A stretch of 64,000 bases of DNA from Paludisphaera rhizosphaerae (GTDB lineage: Bacteria > Planctomycetota > Planctomycetia > Isosphaerales > Isosphaeraceae). The notes below the pieces were generated by a model that saw nothing but the letters and a program-made list of their open reading frames with translations, was not told the origin of the DNA and did not search any database. The DNA lies in assembly GCF_011065895.1 (NCBI RefSeq), contig NZ_JAALCR010000011.1:174468-238467 (forward strand), read 5' to 3'. Shown piece after piece: positions 8,797 through 17,328 of the stretch. The position numbers and the translations under genes are program-made. The stretch's first letter is position 1. Every line of letters begins with the position of its first letter.

Positions 8797-9324
8797 TCAC
8801 CGCAGCGCCAGACCGGCCAGGGGCCCACTCCCCGACGCCAGGGCCCAGGTCGCAAAGGCGAGCCCGACCCAGAACAGCCCCAGAGCCCAACCGGTCACAT
8901 TCGTCCACGACCAGTCGCGCCCCGCCAGTCCGGAGCGAAGCCCTGCGAGAAGCACCGCCAGAATGATCAGGCCCATCGCACGAGGGCCAAGAGGCGTCGC
9001 CCAGTCGATCGACCGGAAATCCCCCCGGACGACGCACTCCAGGTTGAAAATCCAGATCAGGAGCCCGCCCGTCATCCAGATCAGCTCCCCCAGGCTCCCC
9101 GCCGCCTTGCCGGAACGGGCCAGGATGACCGGGCCGACCAGCGCCAGACAGCCGGCGACCGTCGCCAGTGAGGAGAGCAGCCGGACGGGCGGCCAGGCCA
9201 GCATCCCTCGATGGACGAGCATCGCGAGCGCCCATCCCAGGGCTCCGACGACGAGGAGCGCGGTGACGAGGGGATGCGCGCCGGCACCCGATGGAGAACC
9301 GCCGTTGTTGCGTTTTGGAGGCAT
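8797..9324 (-). CDS. Integral membrane protein, unknown
   Basis: A 175-residue protein with five or six predicted membrane helices: ALLVVGALGWALAMLV, LLSSLATVAGCLALVGPVIL, LIWMTGGLLIWIF, MGLIILAVLLAGL and WALGLFWVGLAFATWALA. The N-terminus (MPPKRNNGG) is basic. No family motif is seen. I chose ATG at 9324 because the preceding in-frame sequence is arginine/proline-rich and shadow-like. It may share a transcript with the downstream His-tail membrane protein. Confidence 0.6.
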   Translation of the reverse strand: MPPKRNNGGSPSGAGAHPLVTALLVVGALGWALAMLVHRGMLAWPPVRLLSSLATVAGCLALVGPVILARSGKAAGSLGELIWMTGGLLIWIFNLECVVRGDFRSIDWATPLGPRAMGLIILAVLLAGLRSGLAGRDWSWTNVTGWALGLFWVGLAFATWALASGSGPLAGLALR

Positions 9325-9502
9325 GAGGGCGTCGAGGGAGTCTTCTCGGGGATGGAATCGAGGGTCGGGCTCGCGACGACGGCCGAGCCGGAAGCGACGA
9401 ACCTCGACTTCATCCTTTTTCGGCCTCAACGCCCGAGGCTCGTGAGCTCGATCGACGACCCGACGAGCGGTTTCGACGCCCTCGTCGGCGCCTCCGTCGC
9501 GA

Positions 9503-10990
9503 TCAGTGCAAAGCGGCGATCGGGCCGTCCGGTTGAGCGGCCGAGGTCGGTTCGGCGGCCGGAACGGGGACGGGCTCGGCCAGGTCGTCGGCCAGCTCGT
9601 CAGGACGGGGGTTGAGCACGACCTGCTCCCCTTCTTCAAGCCCCTGGGAGACCTCCAGGAGGTCAAGGGTCGCCTGGCCGACGGCCACCCGACGTTTCTC
9701 CAGGCTCCCACCGTCACCGCGAACGACGTAGCAGTAATCGCCGTCCTGCTCGGTCGCCACCGCCTCGACGGGAACGGCCAGGACGTTGCTCTTGGGAGGC
9801 ATGGTCAGGTCGACTCGCGCAGTCATTCCCGGCATCAACTCGCGGCCGGCTCCCTGGTCGAGCCTCACAATGCTCTCGAAATAGCGAACGTCGGAGCGGT
9901 CGTCGAAAACGGGAAGGGGCGAGACCGAGGTCACGCGGCCGGTGACCGATACGTCCGGGGCCCCCTCGAAGGCGATCCGGGCCCTCATCCCTCGCTTCAC
10001 CCGATCGACCACCGACTCGTGCAGCATCGCCACGACCTCCATCTGCGAGAGATCGGGCAAATAGAAGAGGTCCTGCTTCTGGTGCACTGACATCCCCGGC
10101 TCGATCACGATCCCGCGGCGGGCGTCGCTAGCGTAGATCAGGTAGCCGTCGTGCGGGGCCCGAATGGTGCAAAGCTCAACCTGCTTTTCCAGCTTCGCAA
10201 GACGGTCGAGGTTCCGGGCCAGCCGCGTGTCCTGATAGCGAAGGTTGGCCTCCTTGGCCAGCATCGCCCCCTCAAGCTGCTTGATGACCTTGGACGCCGT
10301 GAAGCGTTCGAAGAGGGTGAGAGCGCCCTTGGCCCTGTCGAGCGCCACCTGGGCCTTGGCGTTCGTCTGGGTTTCCGTCTTCAGGACGCTGGCGGCGACG
10401 TAGCCCTTGGCGTTCATCTTGGTCGCCCAGTCGAGCCGGTCCTTGCTGCGGCTCAACTCGGACTCAGCCAGGGCGATCAGACGCTGATGATCCTTGACCG
10501 TCTCGGCCATCAGGCCGTTGCGGTATTCGTTGATGGCCAACCTGGCCACATCCAGCTCAAGCTCGCCCTGGTGGTGATCGGCCCGAGAGCGTTCGACGGT
10601 CATCCGTTGCTGGCGAAGGAGTTCCTCGTAGCTCGAGGAATCGAGAGTCGCCAGGACGTCCCCCTTCTTCACCCGGCTGCCGTCGGGGACGACGGTCAGC
10701 AGCGTCGACGCTCCGCCGGCGGAGAGGGCGCGGCCCATCACGCCGATGCTGATACTCTCAAGTTCGCATTCGACGACCGTCCGCTTGGAGCTTTCCAACC
10801 GGCCGGGAGTCGTCAACGACCCCTCCAGAACGGTTCGGCTCACCGGCGCGAACTGATACTTCACCGTGAGGTCTCGCGGGCGACCAGCGCCCGGCAGGCG
10901 ATATCCCGCAGCGTACGCCCAGATCGAACCGGCCGCGACGGTCGCCGCGATCAGGCCGAGAGACGTGGAGACTCTCTTTGAGGCGGGCAT
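9503..10990 (-). CDS. HlyD/RND-type periplasmic adaptor subunit (orphan)
   Basis: A 495-residue membrane-fusion protein. It has an N-terminal signal anchor (LGLIAATVAAGSIWAYAAGY), then a barrel-sandwich half with VVPDGSRVKKGDVLATLDSSSYEE. A long coiled-coil hairpin spans about residues 120-260, followed by the second lipoyl half CTIRAPHDGYLIYA. Beta-barrel and membrane-proximal domains (MPGMTARVDLTMP) complete it. Such adaptors bridge inner-membrane pumps to a TolC-type duct. No pump gene adjoins it. ATG at 10990 is preceded by GAGGAG with a 7-nt gap, better than the ATG at 11014. Confidence 0.85.
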   Translation of the reverse strand: MPASKRVSTSLGLIAATVAAGSIWAYAAGYRLPGAGRPRDLTVKYQFAPVSRTVLEGSLTTPGRLESSKRTVVECELESISIGVMGRALSAGGASTLLTVVPDGSRVKKGDVLATLDSSSYEELLRQQRMTVERSRADHHQGELELDVARLAINEYRNGLMAETVKDHQRLIALAESELSRSKDRLDWATKMNAKGYVAASVLKTETQTNAKAQVALDRAKGALTLFERFTASKVIKQLEGAMLAKEANLRYQDTRLARNLDRLAKLEKQVELCTIRAPHDGYLIYASDARRGIVIEPGMSVHQKQDLFYLPDLSQMEVVAMLHESVVDRVKRGMRARIAFEGAPDVSVTGRVTSVSPLPVFDDRSDVRYFESIVRLDQGAGRELMPGMTARVDLTMPPKSNVLAVPVEAVATEQDGDYCYVVRGDGGSLEKRRVAVGQATLDLLEVSQGLEEGEQVVLNPRPDELADDLAEPVPVPAAEPTSAAQPDGPIAALH

Positions 10991-11407
10991 CGGGTGACTC
11001 CTCTTCCATCGCATGTTCAGGCCGCACGTCGCAAAGGGGGGCGGGGCGACGCGCTTCAGTCGGCGGGGGTCGAGGACGACGGCTTAAGGGCCCTCGTCCG
11101 GGGGGAAGCGGTCGAGGGGATTCCGGCTTCGGAATCCACCATCGACTTCAGAATGTATCGGATCCCGACCGCCTTACCAAGAGTTCGCTCCTCAAGACGT
11201 TCGGCGATCCTTCACGTCGTTTGACTATCTTCATCTTACCCACGATTGTAAAACAAAAATCTTACAGACGCAAGCCCAACGCAACGACCAGTACGCTCGC
11301 GCCGATTGCAGCGGGTTCCCTTGAGGGATTGACCTCCAGGGCCATAATGGAAGGAATACGGCGCGCCGTCGGCGAGCCGGGAGTGATATCCAACCGGGGT
11401 CGGCAAC
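10991..11407. promoter_or_regulatory. Divergent intergenic region with AT-rich promoter candidate
   Basis: This 417-bp gap separates the divergent HlyD and U32 genes. Most of it is GC-rich without recognisable content. An AT-rich island at about 11,220-11,275 has TTGACT at 11,221-11,226 and, 17-18 nt later, GATTGTA, a weak sigma-70-like pair toward the U32 gene. On the other strand TTTACA and GATAGT are also 17 nt apart, pointing at the HlyD gene. Both calls rest on pattern only. Confidence 0.3.
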
Positions 11408-13957
11408 TTGAGCGCAGCGGCGACGGGCATCGAAGCGGGCGTGGCGGTCGGGACGGGAACCGTTGCGGGGGCGCTCGCGCGGGTGAAGCCCGAGCTGCTG
11501 GCGCCGGCCGGCGACCGCGAATGCGTCCGCGCGGCCGTGGCCAACGGGGCCGACGCGATCTACTTCGGACTGAAGCGGCACAACGCCCGAATCCGAGCCT
11601 CCAACTTCGACGGGCTGGACCTCTCGGAAACGATGGCCTTCCTGCGACGCCACGGCGTCCGGGGCTACGTCACGCTCAACACCCTGATCTTTCCCAAGGA
11701 GCTGGCGGACGTGGAGGCGACCCTCCGCGAGTTGAACGACGCCGGCGTCGACGCTGTGATCGTTCAGGACCTCGGCCTGACCCGGCTGATCCGCGCGGTC
11801 GCTCCCAATCTGGAAATCCACGGCTCAACCCAGATGTCCATCACCAGCGAGGAGGGCGTCCGCCTGGCCGCCGAGCTGGGATGCTCGCGGGTGATCCTGG
11901 CGCGAGAGCTGTCGCTGGACGAGGTCCGCCGGGTCCGCGCGGAATCGACGATTCCGGTAGAGGTCTTCGTCCACGGGGCCCTCTGCGTCGCCTACTCGGG
12001 TCAATGCCTGACCAGCGAGGCCCTCGGCGGTCGTTCCGCGAATCGCGGCGAGTGCGCCCAGGCCTGCCGAATGCCCTACCAGATCGTCTGCGACGGCGAG
12101 GACGTCGATCTCGGGAAGACCCAGTACCTCCTCAGTCCGCAGGACCTCGCCGCCTACGATCTGGTCCCGGATCTGATCGGAGCGGGGGTCGCCAGCCTGA
12201 AGATCGAGGGCCGGCTCAAATCGCCCGAGTACGTGGCCAACATCACCCGCCACTATCGAAGGGCGATCGACGAGGCCTGGGAGGGCCGCACCGTCGCCTT
12301 CACGCCTCGCGAGGTCGAGGACATGGAAATGTCCTTCTCCCGAGGCTTCAGCCACGGTTTCCTCGACGGAGTCGACCACAAGATCCTGGTGCGCGGGGAT
12401 TACGCCAAGAAGCGTGGGGTTCTTCTCGGCGAGATCCACGGCCTCGCCCGCGCGGGGGTCCACCTGAAAGCCGTCACCGGGATCAAGCCCGGGGACGGCC
12501 TGGTCTTTGACGGCGACGAGGCGATGGGCGTCCCCGAGCAAGGGGGCCGCGTCTATGAGGTCGTCCCGATCGCCGGCCGACCGGACCTCGTCGAGCTTCG
12601 CTTCGGCCGAGGCGACATGGATTTTTCCCGCCTGCACCCGGGCCAGCGGGCCTGGAAGACGGACGACCCCGAGTTGACCGCCCGTCTGCGGAAGACGTTC
12701 GAGGGCCCTTCGCCCCGGCAGGTGGGGCTCGCCATGAAGGTTCGCGCGGCGGTCGGCGAGCCGATCCGCGTCGAGGCCCGCACGGCGACGGGACTGGTCG
12801 CGGAGGCCCTCGGCGACGCCCCGCTCGCCGCCGCCCAATCGCGCCCGGCGGACGACGCCCTGCTCCGCGAACAACTCGGCCGCCTCGGAGGGACCGCGTA
12901 TCGGCTGGATGACCTCGAAGCCGAGATCGAGGGGGCCCCGATGGTCCCCAAGAGTCTCCTCAACCAGATTCGCCGCGACCTGACCGCCCGCCTGGACGCC
13001 CTCGCCGACGCCCCCCCTCCCCGGCCGATGGCCGCCGAGCCGGTCCTCCCCGGGCTGCTGGCGCCCATCCGGGCCGAGGCCGATCGCCAGCTTCAGGAGC
13101 GTCTCGCGGACCAACCGCCGCGTCTTGTCGCCCTCTGCCGGCGGACCGACCAGATCGCCGCCGCCGCGGCCGCTGGGGCATCGGCGATCTACGCCGACTA
13201 CCAGGACATCAAGGAATACAAGGACGCCGTCGCCGAGGCCCGCCGCGTCGGGCTGCCGATCCACGTCGCCAGCCCTCGAATCGAGAAGCCGGCCGAGCGG
13301 AACCTGTTCAAGGCGCTGGTGAAGTCCGGGGCCGACGGCCTCCTCGTCCGCAACGCGGGCGGGCTGGCCTTCTGCGCCGAGACGGGCGTCCCGTTCGTCG
13401 CCGATTTCTCGCTCAACGCGTCCAATCCGCTGACTGTCGCCCTCTTCCGCGAGCGCGGGGCCGAGCGCGTGGCGGCCTCGTACGACCTCGACGCCGGCCA
13501 GCTCTTCGACCTGATCGAGGCGACCCCGACCGACTGGCTGGAGGTCGTGATTCATCAGCAAATCCCGATGTTCCACATGGAGCACTGCGTCTTCTGCGCG
13601 TTCCTCTCGCCGGGGACCGACCACACCAACTGCGGCCGCCCCTGCGACCACCACGACGTCAAGCTCCGCGACCGAGTGGGCAAGGAGCACCCGCTGAAGG
13701 CGGACGTCGGCTGCCGCAACACCCTGTTCAACGCCGTCCCTCAGACGGCCGCCGAGTTCCTCCCCCGCCTGATCGCCCGGGGCGTCCGGAACCTCCGCGT
13801 GGAGTTCCTCGACGACTCCCCCGAGACCGTATCGCGGACCCTGACCCTCTACCGCGAAACGGCCGCCGGCCTCCGCGACGGCCGAACCCTCTGGCGCGAG
13901 TTGAAGGCGTCCAACCAGTACGGCGTCACCCGCGGCCCGCTGGCCGTTTTGTCATGA
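11408..13957 (+). CDS. U32 peptidase-family protein (RlhA/TrhP-like), extended form
   Basis: An 849-residue U32-family protein. Bacterial relatives are linked to RNA hydroxylation (RlhA on 23S rRNA, TrhP on tRNA) as well as to putative collagenase activity. The N-terminal U32 core begins KPELLAPAGDRECVRAAVANGADAIYFG (in part). It carries the cysteine signature RGECAQACRMPY and CVAYSGQCL, then KIEGRLKSPEYV. A middle beta-rich extension follows, then a second barrel-like domain (QIAAAAAAGASAIYADYQDIKEY) ending in further cysteines (HCVFCAFL, NCGRPCDHHD, DVGCRN) that could hold a cluster. TTG at 11,408 is a provisional start, and GTG at 11,441 is possible. Confidence 0.85.
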   Translation: MSAAATGIEAGVAVGTGTVAGALARVKPELLAPAGDRECVRAAVANGADAIYFGLKRHNARIRASNFDGLDLSETMAFLRRHGVRGYVTLNTLIFPKELADVEATLRELNDAGVDAVIVQDLGLTRLIRAVAPNLEIHGSTQMSITSEEGVRLAAELGCSRVILARELSLDEVRRVRAESTIPVEVFVHGALCVAYSGQCLTSEALGGRSANRGECAQACRMPYQIVCDGEDVDLGKTQYLLSPQDLAAYDLVPDLIGAGVASLKIEGRLKSPEYVANITRHYRRAIDEAWEGRTVAFTPREVEDMEMSFSRGFSHGFLDGVDHKILVRGDYAKKRGVLLGEIHGLARAGVHLKAVTGIKPGDGLVFDGDEAMGVPEQGGRVYEVVPIAGRPDLVELRFGRGDMDFSRLHPGQRAWKTDDPELTARLRKTFEGPSPRQVGLAMKVRAAVGEPIRVEARTATGLVAEALGDAPLAAAQSRPADDALLREQLGRLGGTAYRLDDLEAEIEGAPMVPKSLLNQIRRDLTARLDALADAPPPRPMAAEPVLPGLLAPIRAEADRQLQERLADQPPRLVALCRRTDQIAAAAAAGASAIYADYQDIKEYKDAVAEARRVGLPIHVASPRIEKPAERNLFKALVKSGADGLLVRNAGGLAFCAETGVPFVADFSLNASNPLTVALFRERGAERVAASYDLDAGQLFDLIEATPTDWLEVVIHQQIPMFHMEHCVFCAFLSPGTDHTNCGRPCDHHDVKLRDRVGKEHPLKADVGCRNTLFNAVPQTAAEFLPRLIARGVRNLRVEFLDDSPETVSRTLTLYRETAAGLRDGRTLWRELKASNQYGVTRGPLAVLS

Positions 13958-13985
13958 TTGAGCCACGACGCTTAACCGCAACGGC

Positions 13986-14138
13986 CTTCCCCCCTCGCGG
14001 GGGAAGGTGGCCGCGAAGCGGCCGGATGAGGGGGGATCGGCGCCGGGTGAAAAAACCGCCCATCGGTTGCGCGTCCGACGGCAGTCGTCCCCCTCAACTG
14101 ATCGCTTCGCGATCTGTCTTCCTCCGCGAGGGGGGAAG
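13986..14138. repeat. Composite palindromic intergenic repeat (REP/MITE-like)
   Basis: Two 21-bp terminal segments at 13,986-14,006 and 14,118-14,138 are inverted copies of each other with one mismatch. Each is also nearly self-palindromic (CTTCCCC...GGGGAAG). Inside them lie two further hairpins, GGCCGC-GAA-GCGGCC at 14,009-14,023 and GATCGC-TTC-GCGATC at 14,100-14,114. This nested symmetry is typical of dispersed extragenic palindromic elements. It lies between the U32 and CobA-HemD genes, just ahead of the latter's ribosome-binding site. Only one copy is in the window. Confidence 0.6.
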
Positions 14139-14180
14139 CCCGTCATCCTCTTTGACGCTGGTCTCAGGGGAGAAATCCCT

Positions 14181-15737
14181 ATGACCGCCGCGCTCCTCCC
14201 CAAAACCGTCGTCCTCGTCGGAGCCGGTCCCGGCGATCCGGGGCTCATCACCGTTCGAGGAGCCGAAGCCCTCGCCCGCGCCGAGGTGGTCGTCTACGAC
14301 CATCTGGCGAACGAGCGACTGCTGGACCTGGCTCCTGAGACGGCTCTTCGCATCTGCGCGGGGAAGTCGGTCGGCCACTGCACGATGACGCAGGACCAGA
14401 TCAACGCCGCTCTGGCCGAGCACGCCGCCGCCGGGCGCTCGGTCGTCCGCCTCAAGGGGGGCGACCCTCTGGTCTTCGGCCGAGGTTCGGAGGAGGCGGC
14501 CTACCTTCGCGAGCGTGGGATTCCCTTCGAGATCGTCCCCGGCGTGACGGCCGGCGTGGGGGCGACGGCCTTTGCGGGGATCCCTGTAACCAGCCGGGGC
14601 GTCGCCTCAGCCGTGGCCTTCGTGACGGGCCACCAGGCCCCGGACGTGCCGAGGAAGGCCGACTCCCCCTCGCGCCTGGACTGGTCAGCCCTCGCGAAGT
14701 TCCCCGGCACGCTCGTCTTCTACATGGGCGTGACCCACCTGCCGACGATCGCCCGCACCCTGATCCAGGAGGGGAAATCGCCCGCCACGCCCGCGGCGGT
14801 CGTCGCATCCGGCTCGACCCCCGTGCAGAACGTGGTCGTCGCCGACCTGGCGACGATCGCCGAACGAGTGCAGGCCGCCGGCGTCCGCCCCCCCGCCCTG
14901 CTCGTCGTCGGCGAGGTCGTCGCCCAGCGCGAGGCGCTCGCCTGGTTCGAATCCCGCCCGTTGTTCGGGCTCCGGATCGTCGTCACAAGGCCTCGCGAGG
15001 AAGCCCTGCGTTCGGCCGCGACCCTGGAAGCGATGGGTGCCGAGGCCCTGATCGCGCCGACGGTGGAGATCCGCGCGATCGAGGATCACGGACCGCTCGA
15101 CGCCGCCATCGACCGCCTCGACGACTACGACTGGCTGGTCTTCACGTCTTCCAACGGCGTGCGACGGTTCCTCGACCGGCTGCTTGAGTTGGGACGCGAC
15201 CTGCGGGCCCTGGGACGGCTTCGGCTGGCGGCGATCGGCCCAACCACGGCGCAGGCGCTGGCTGCTTATCATCTCCGCGCCGACCTGATTCCGCCGTCGT
15301 TCCGATCGGAGTCGCTGGCGGAAGCCCTGGGGAAAGTCGCAGCCGGTTCGCGGATCCTGCTGGCGAGGGCTGATCGCGGGAGGGCGATCCTCAAGGACGA
15401 ACTCTCGGCGGTGGCGGAAGTCGACCAGGTGGCCGTCTACCGCAACCTGGATGCGGAGAGCTTCCCTTCGGCCGTTCTGAATCGCATCGAGGCGGGGACG
15501 GTTGACTGGATTACCCTGACCAGCCCGGCGATCGCCGCGCGGCTGCACGCGATCGTCTCGCCGGAGGCCCGTCGCCGGATCGGCCGCGAGATCAATCTGG
15601 CGACGATCAGCCCGGTCACGTCATCGACCGTCAGGGAACTCGGCTGGAACGTCGCCGTCGAGGCCCCCGTCCACTCCTGGGACGGGCTGATCGAGGCTCT
15701 GGCCGCCCACGTCTCGCGGGCCGTTCCTGGAACGTGA
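14181..15737 (+). CDS. cobA-hemD: Uroporphyrinogen-III C-methyltransferase / uroporphyrinogen-III synthase fusion (CobA-HemD)
   Basis: A 518-residue fusion. The N-terminal SUMT half (about residues 8-255) uses SAM to convert uroporphyrinogen III to precorrin-2, with VGAGPGDPGLITVRGAEAL, VVYDHLAN, VVRLKGGDPLVFGRG, PGVTAGVGA and PVTSRGVASAVAFVTGH. The C-terminal HemD half (about 265-510) closes hydroxymethylbilane to uroporphyrinogen III, with VVTRPREEALRSAATLEAMGAE, DWLVFTSSNGVRRF, RLAAIGPTTAQAL and TLTSPAIAARL. The fusion feeds heme, siroheme and B12 branches. ATG at 14,181 follows GGGGAGA by about 7 nt. The upstream open frame is translation of the palindromic repeat, not protein. Confidence 0.93.
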   Translation: MTAALLPKTVVLVGAGPGDPGLITVRGAEALARAEVVVYDHLANERLLDLAPETALRICAGKSVGHCTMTQDQINAALAEHAAAGRSVVRLKGGDPLVFGRGSEEAAYLRERGIPFEIVPGVTAGVGATAFAGIPVTSRGVASAVAFVTGHQAPDVPRKADSPSRLDWSALAKFPGTLVFYMGVTHLPTIARTLIQEGKSPATPAAVVASGSTPVQNVVVADLATIAERVQAAGVRPPALLVVGEVVAQREALAWFESRPLFGLRIVVTRPREEALRSAATLEAMGAEALIAPTVEIRAIEDHGPLDAAIDRLDDYDWLVFTSSNGVRRFLDRLLELGRDLRALGRLRLAAIGPTTAQALAAYHLRADLIPPSFRSESLAEALGKVAAGSRILLARADRGRAILKDELSAVAEVDQVAVYRNLDAESFPSAVLNRIEAGTVDWITLTSPAIAARLHAIVSPEARRRIGREINLATISPVTSSTVRELGWNVAVEAPVHSWDGLIEALAAHVSRAVPGT

Positions 15738-15775
15738 AAGCGGCCCGCCCCCCTCTACCTTCCTGCGTCACGCCG

Positions 15776-15958
15776 TCATCTCAGTTCCAGGATCGTCTCG
15801 ACCCCCTGCCACAGCAGGAACGCGCCGCCAAGGATGAAAAGGATGTCCATGGCGATATAACGCCCGAAAATCCCGGCCGCCAAATCCAGCGCAAAGATCA
15901 GGACGACGATCGCAGCGACTCCGATCGCTGAGTAAGTAATGACCTTCTCGGTCTCCAT
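15776..15958 (-). CDS. Small two-helix membrane protein
   Basis: A 60-residue protein with two membrane helices (SAIGVAAIVVLIFALDLAAGIF and IAMDILFILGGAFLLWQGVETI) joined by a short loop. The good ribosome-binding site (GGAG 9 nt before ATG), coherent hydrophobic pattern and isolated position support a real gene. Function unknown. It runs convergently toward the CobA-HemD gene. Confidence 0.6.
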   Translation of the reverse strand: METEKVITYSAIGVAAIVVLIFALDLAAGIFGRYIAMDILFILGGAFLLWQGVETILELR

Positions 15959-16425
15959 GACGCGACGCTCCGCTCAGGTGGGTGACGGCCCTCAACGATT
16001 ACAACTTACCACAATTCCCGCGCGGAGCGAGGGGCCGTGGCCGTTCACCGCGATTCCGCTGAGGATTACGCCGAAAGCCATCCCCAACACTCCCGATTTG
16101 CTGCTCAACCTGGGACTTCATCGTCCACAGTTCTTATAGACGACGCGTCACGCGCAAAGCCGAATCGGCGACGATCCGACCGACCGCCTGCGTGTGCATA
16201 AAGCGGCCCCGGTCGATCTCACGCCGATCGCCGAGGACGTGGCCTCGACGCGCGAATCCTTGGCAAGACGGCTTCGGAAACGACAGGGAAACCCGTCATG
16301 AATCTCGTGAAATTGACCGACCGAACCCAATTCCGCGAGCCGGTTCTCGACGACAAGTCGCTCTCGTTACTCGACTTGAGTCAAATTGGGTTCGGTGATC
16401 CAGGCGCAAACGAACCCACCGCGAA
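15959..16425. other. 467-bp gap without a convincing gene
   Basis: Between the small membrane protein and the Hsp20 genes. It contains a short frame from ATG 16,298 (MNLVKLTDRTQFREPVL) that runs antisense into the Hsp20 gene and looks like a relic or chance. It also has a 13-bp inverted repeat listed separately. Nothing else is recognisable. Confidence 0.5.
16320..16396. repeat. 13-bp perfect inverted repeat, 51-nt spacer
   Basis: ACCGAACCCAATT at 16,320-16,332 is the exact reverse complement of AATTGGGTTCGGT at 16,384-16,396. It lies just beyond the 3' end of the Hsp20 gene at 16,426. It could be a bulky transcription terminator for that operon or the remnant of a mobile element. No target duplication is visible. 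Confidence 0.55.
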
Positions 16426-16878
16426 TCAGTCGGTGCGGATGGGGATCGAGCGGGGCTTCTGGGCGGGGGGACGAGGTAGGCGGATCGTCAGCACGCCGTG
16501 GCGTCCATCGGCGCGGGCGGCGTCGAGGTCGACCTCGCGAGTCAGATGGACGTGGCGGAGGAACGGGCCGATTCGGCCCTCGCGAGGTCGGCGCAGGGAG
16601 TCGACGGCGGGAGCCTCGTCGAGCCGAGTCCCCTGGATCGTCAGGACGTCGCCGTCGGCGGTCACTTCCACCGTCGCGGGGTCCACCCCCGGCAACTCAA
16701 CGACCACGATGGTTTCCTCCGGCGTCTCGTAGACGTCAACCGGCGGGGAGTACGGCTCAACGGTCGCCGGCGGTTCGTCGCCGACGGATGGACCGGCCTG
16801 AAAGGCGTCCTTCAAGAAACGGAAGAACTCGCGCTCCAGCGTCTGAAATGGCGAAGCGTCTGGGAACAGTCGGCTCAT
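16426..16878 (-). CDS. Small heat-shock protein, Hsp20/alpha-crystallin family (third of three)
   Basis: A 150-residue ATP-independent holdase chaperone of the cytoplasm. The alpha-crystallin domain spans about residues 45-145. It has PPVDVYETPEETIVVVELPGVDPATVEV at the start and the family end motif GVLTIRLPR (the G-V-L variant of A-x-x-x-G-V-L). The N-terminal arm (MSRLFPDASPFQTLEREFFRFL) is aromatic-rich, as usual for substrate binding. I chose ATG at 16,878 because GAGG lies 9 nt upstream; the six upstream codons are not Hsp20-like. Thirty bp separate it from the preceding Hsp20 gene. Confidence 0.9.
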   Translation of the reverse strand: MSRLFPDASPFQTLEREFFRFLKDAFQAGPSVGDEPPATVEPYSPPVDVYETPEETIVVVELPGVDPATVEVTADGDVLTIQGTRLDEAPAVDSLRRPREGRIGPFLRHVHLTREVDLDAARADGRHGVLTIRLPRPPAQKPRSIPIRTD

Positions 16879-16908
16879 CAAAGTAATCCTCGCGTCCACA
16901 GACCGGGG

Positions 16909-17328
16909 TCAGGACTTGATCTCAATCCGTCGGGCGCGGGCCCGGTCGGCCTTGGGGAGATGGATCGTCAACACGCCGTCCTTCAGCTCGGCCGCGATCC
17001 GTTCGCGGTCGACGTCGTCGCTGAGGATGAACGAACGATGGTAGTCCCCCACGGCGTATTCCTGGTGGATCGGTCGAGCCCCCTCAGGAGCCGGGGCGTC
17101 GATCCGAGCGTCCAGGCTCAGGACGTTGTGCTCCAACTGAATGATGAGACTCGACTCGGTCGCCCCTGGGAGGTCGGCTTCCAGGGTCAGGCCGTCGGGT
17201 CCGTCGTGGATGTCGATCGGCGGGGTGATCGTCGCTCGAGGAACCTGGCCAGCCGGCGGCTGCGCGGGGCGCGACGACGAGGAAGACGTCCCAACCGAGA
17301 CGCGGATCGGGGTGTGCTCTTGGCTCAT
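16909..17328 (-). CDS. Small heat-shock protein, Hsp20/alpha-crystallin family (second of three)
   Basis: A 139-residue Hsp20 with a short serine/proline-rich arm. The alpha-crystallin domain runs from PPIDIHDGPDGLTLEADLPGATE to AAELKDGVLTIHLPKADRARARRIEI, which retains the A-x-x-x-D-G-V-L-T-I-x-L-P-K signature. The insertion loop has EYAVGDYHRSFILSDDVDRERI. Its ATG overlaps the stop of the upstream Hsp20 gene (ATGA), so translation is coupled. The three proteins differ clearly, so mixed oligomers are possible. Confidence 0.9.
   Translation of the reverse strand: MSQEHTPIRVSVGTSSSSSRPAQPPAGQVPRATITPPIDIHDGPDGLTLEADLPGATESSLIIQLEHNVLSLDARIDAPAPEGARPIHQEYAVGDYHRSFILSDDVDRERIAAELKDGVLTIHLPKADRARARRIEIKS

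Noticed and set aside
14007..14180. N-terminal extension of the CobA-HemD protein
   Set aside because: The stretch is the palindromic repeat read as codons, and the methyltransferase fold with a good ribosome-binding site starts at 14,181.
16298..16732. Plus-strand gene beginning MNLVKLTDRTQF
   Set aside because: Only the first 30 or so residues look protein-like. The rest is antisense to the Hsp20 gene and arginine/serine-rich.
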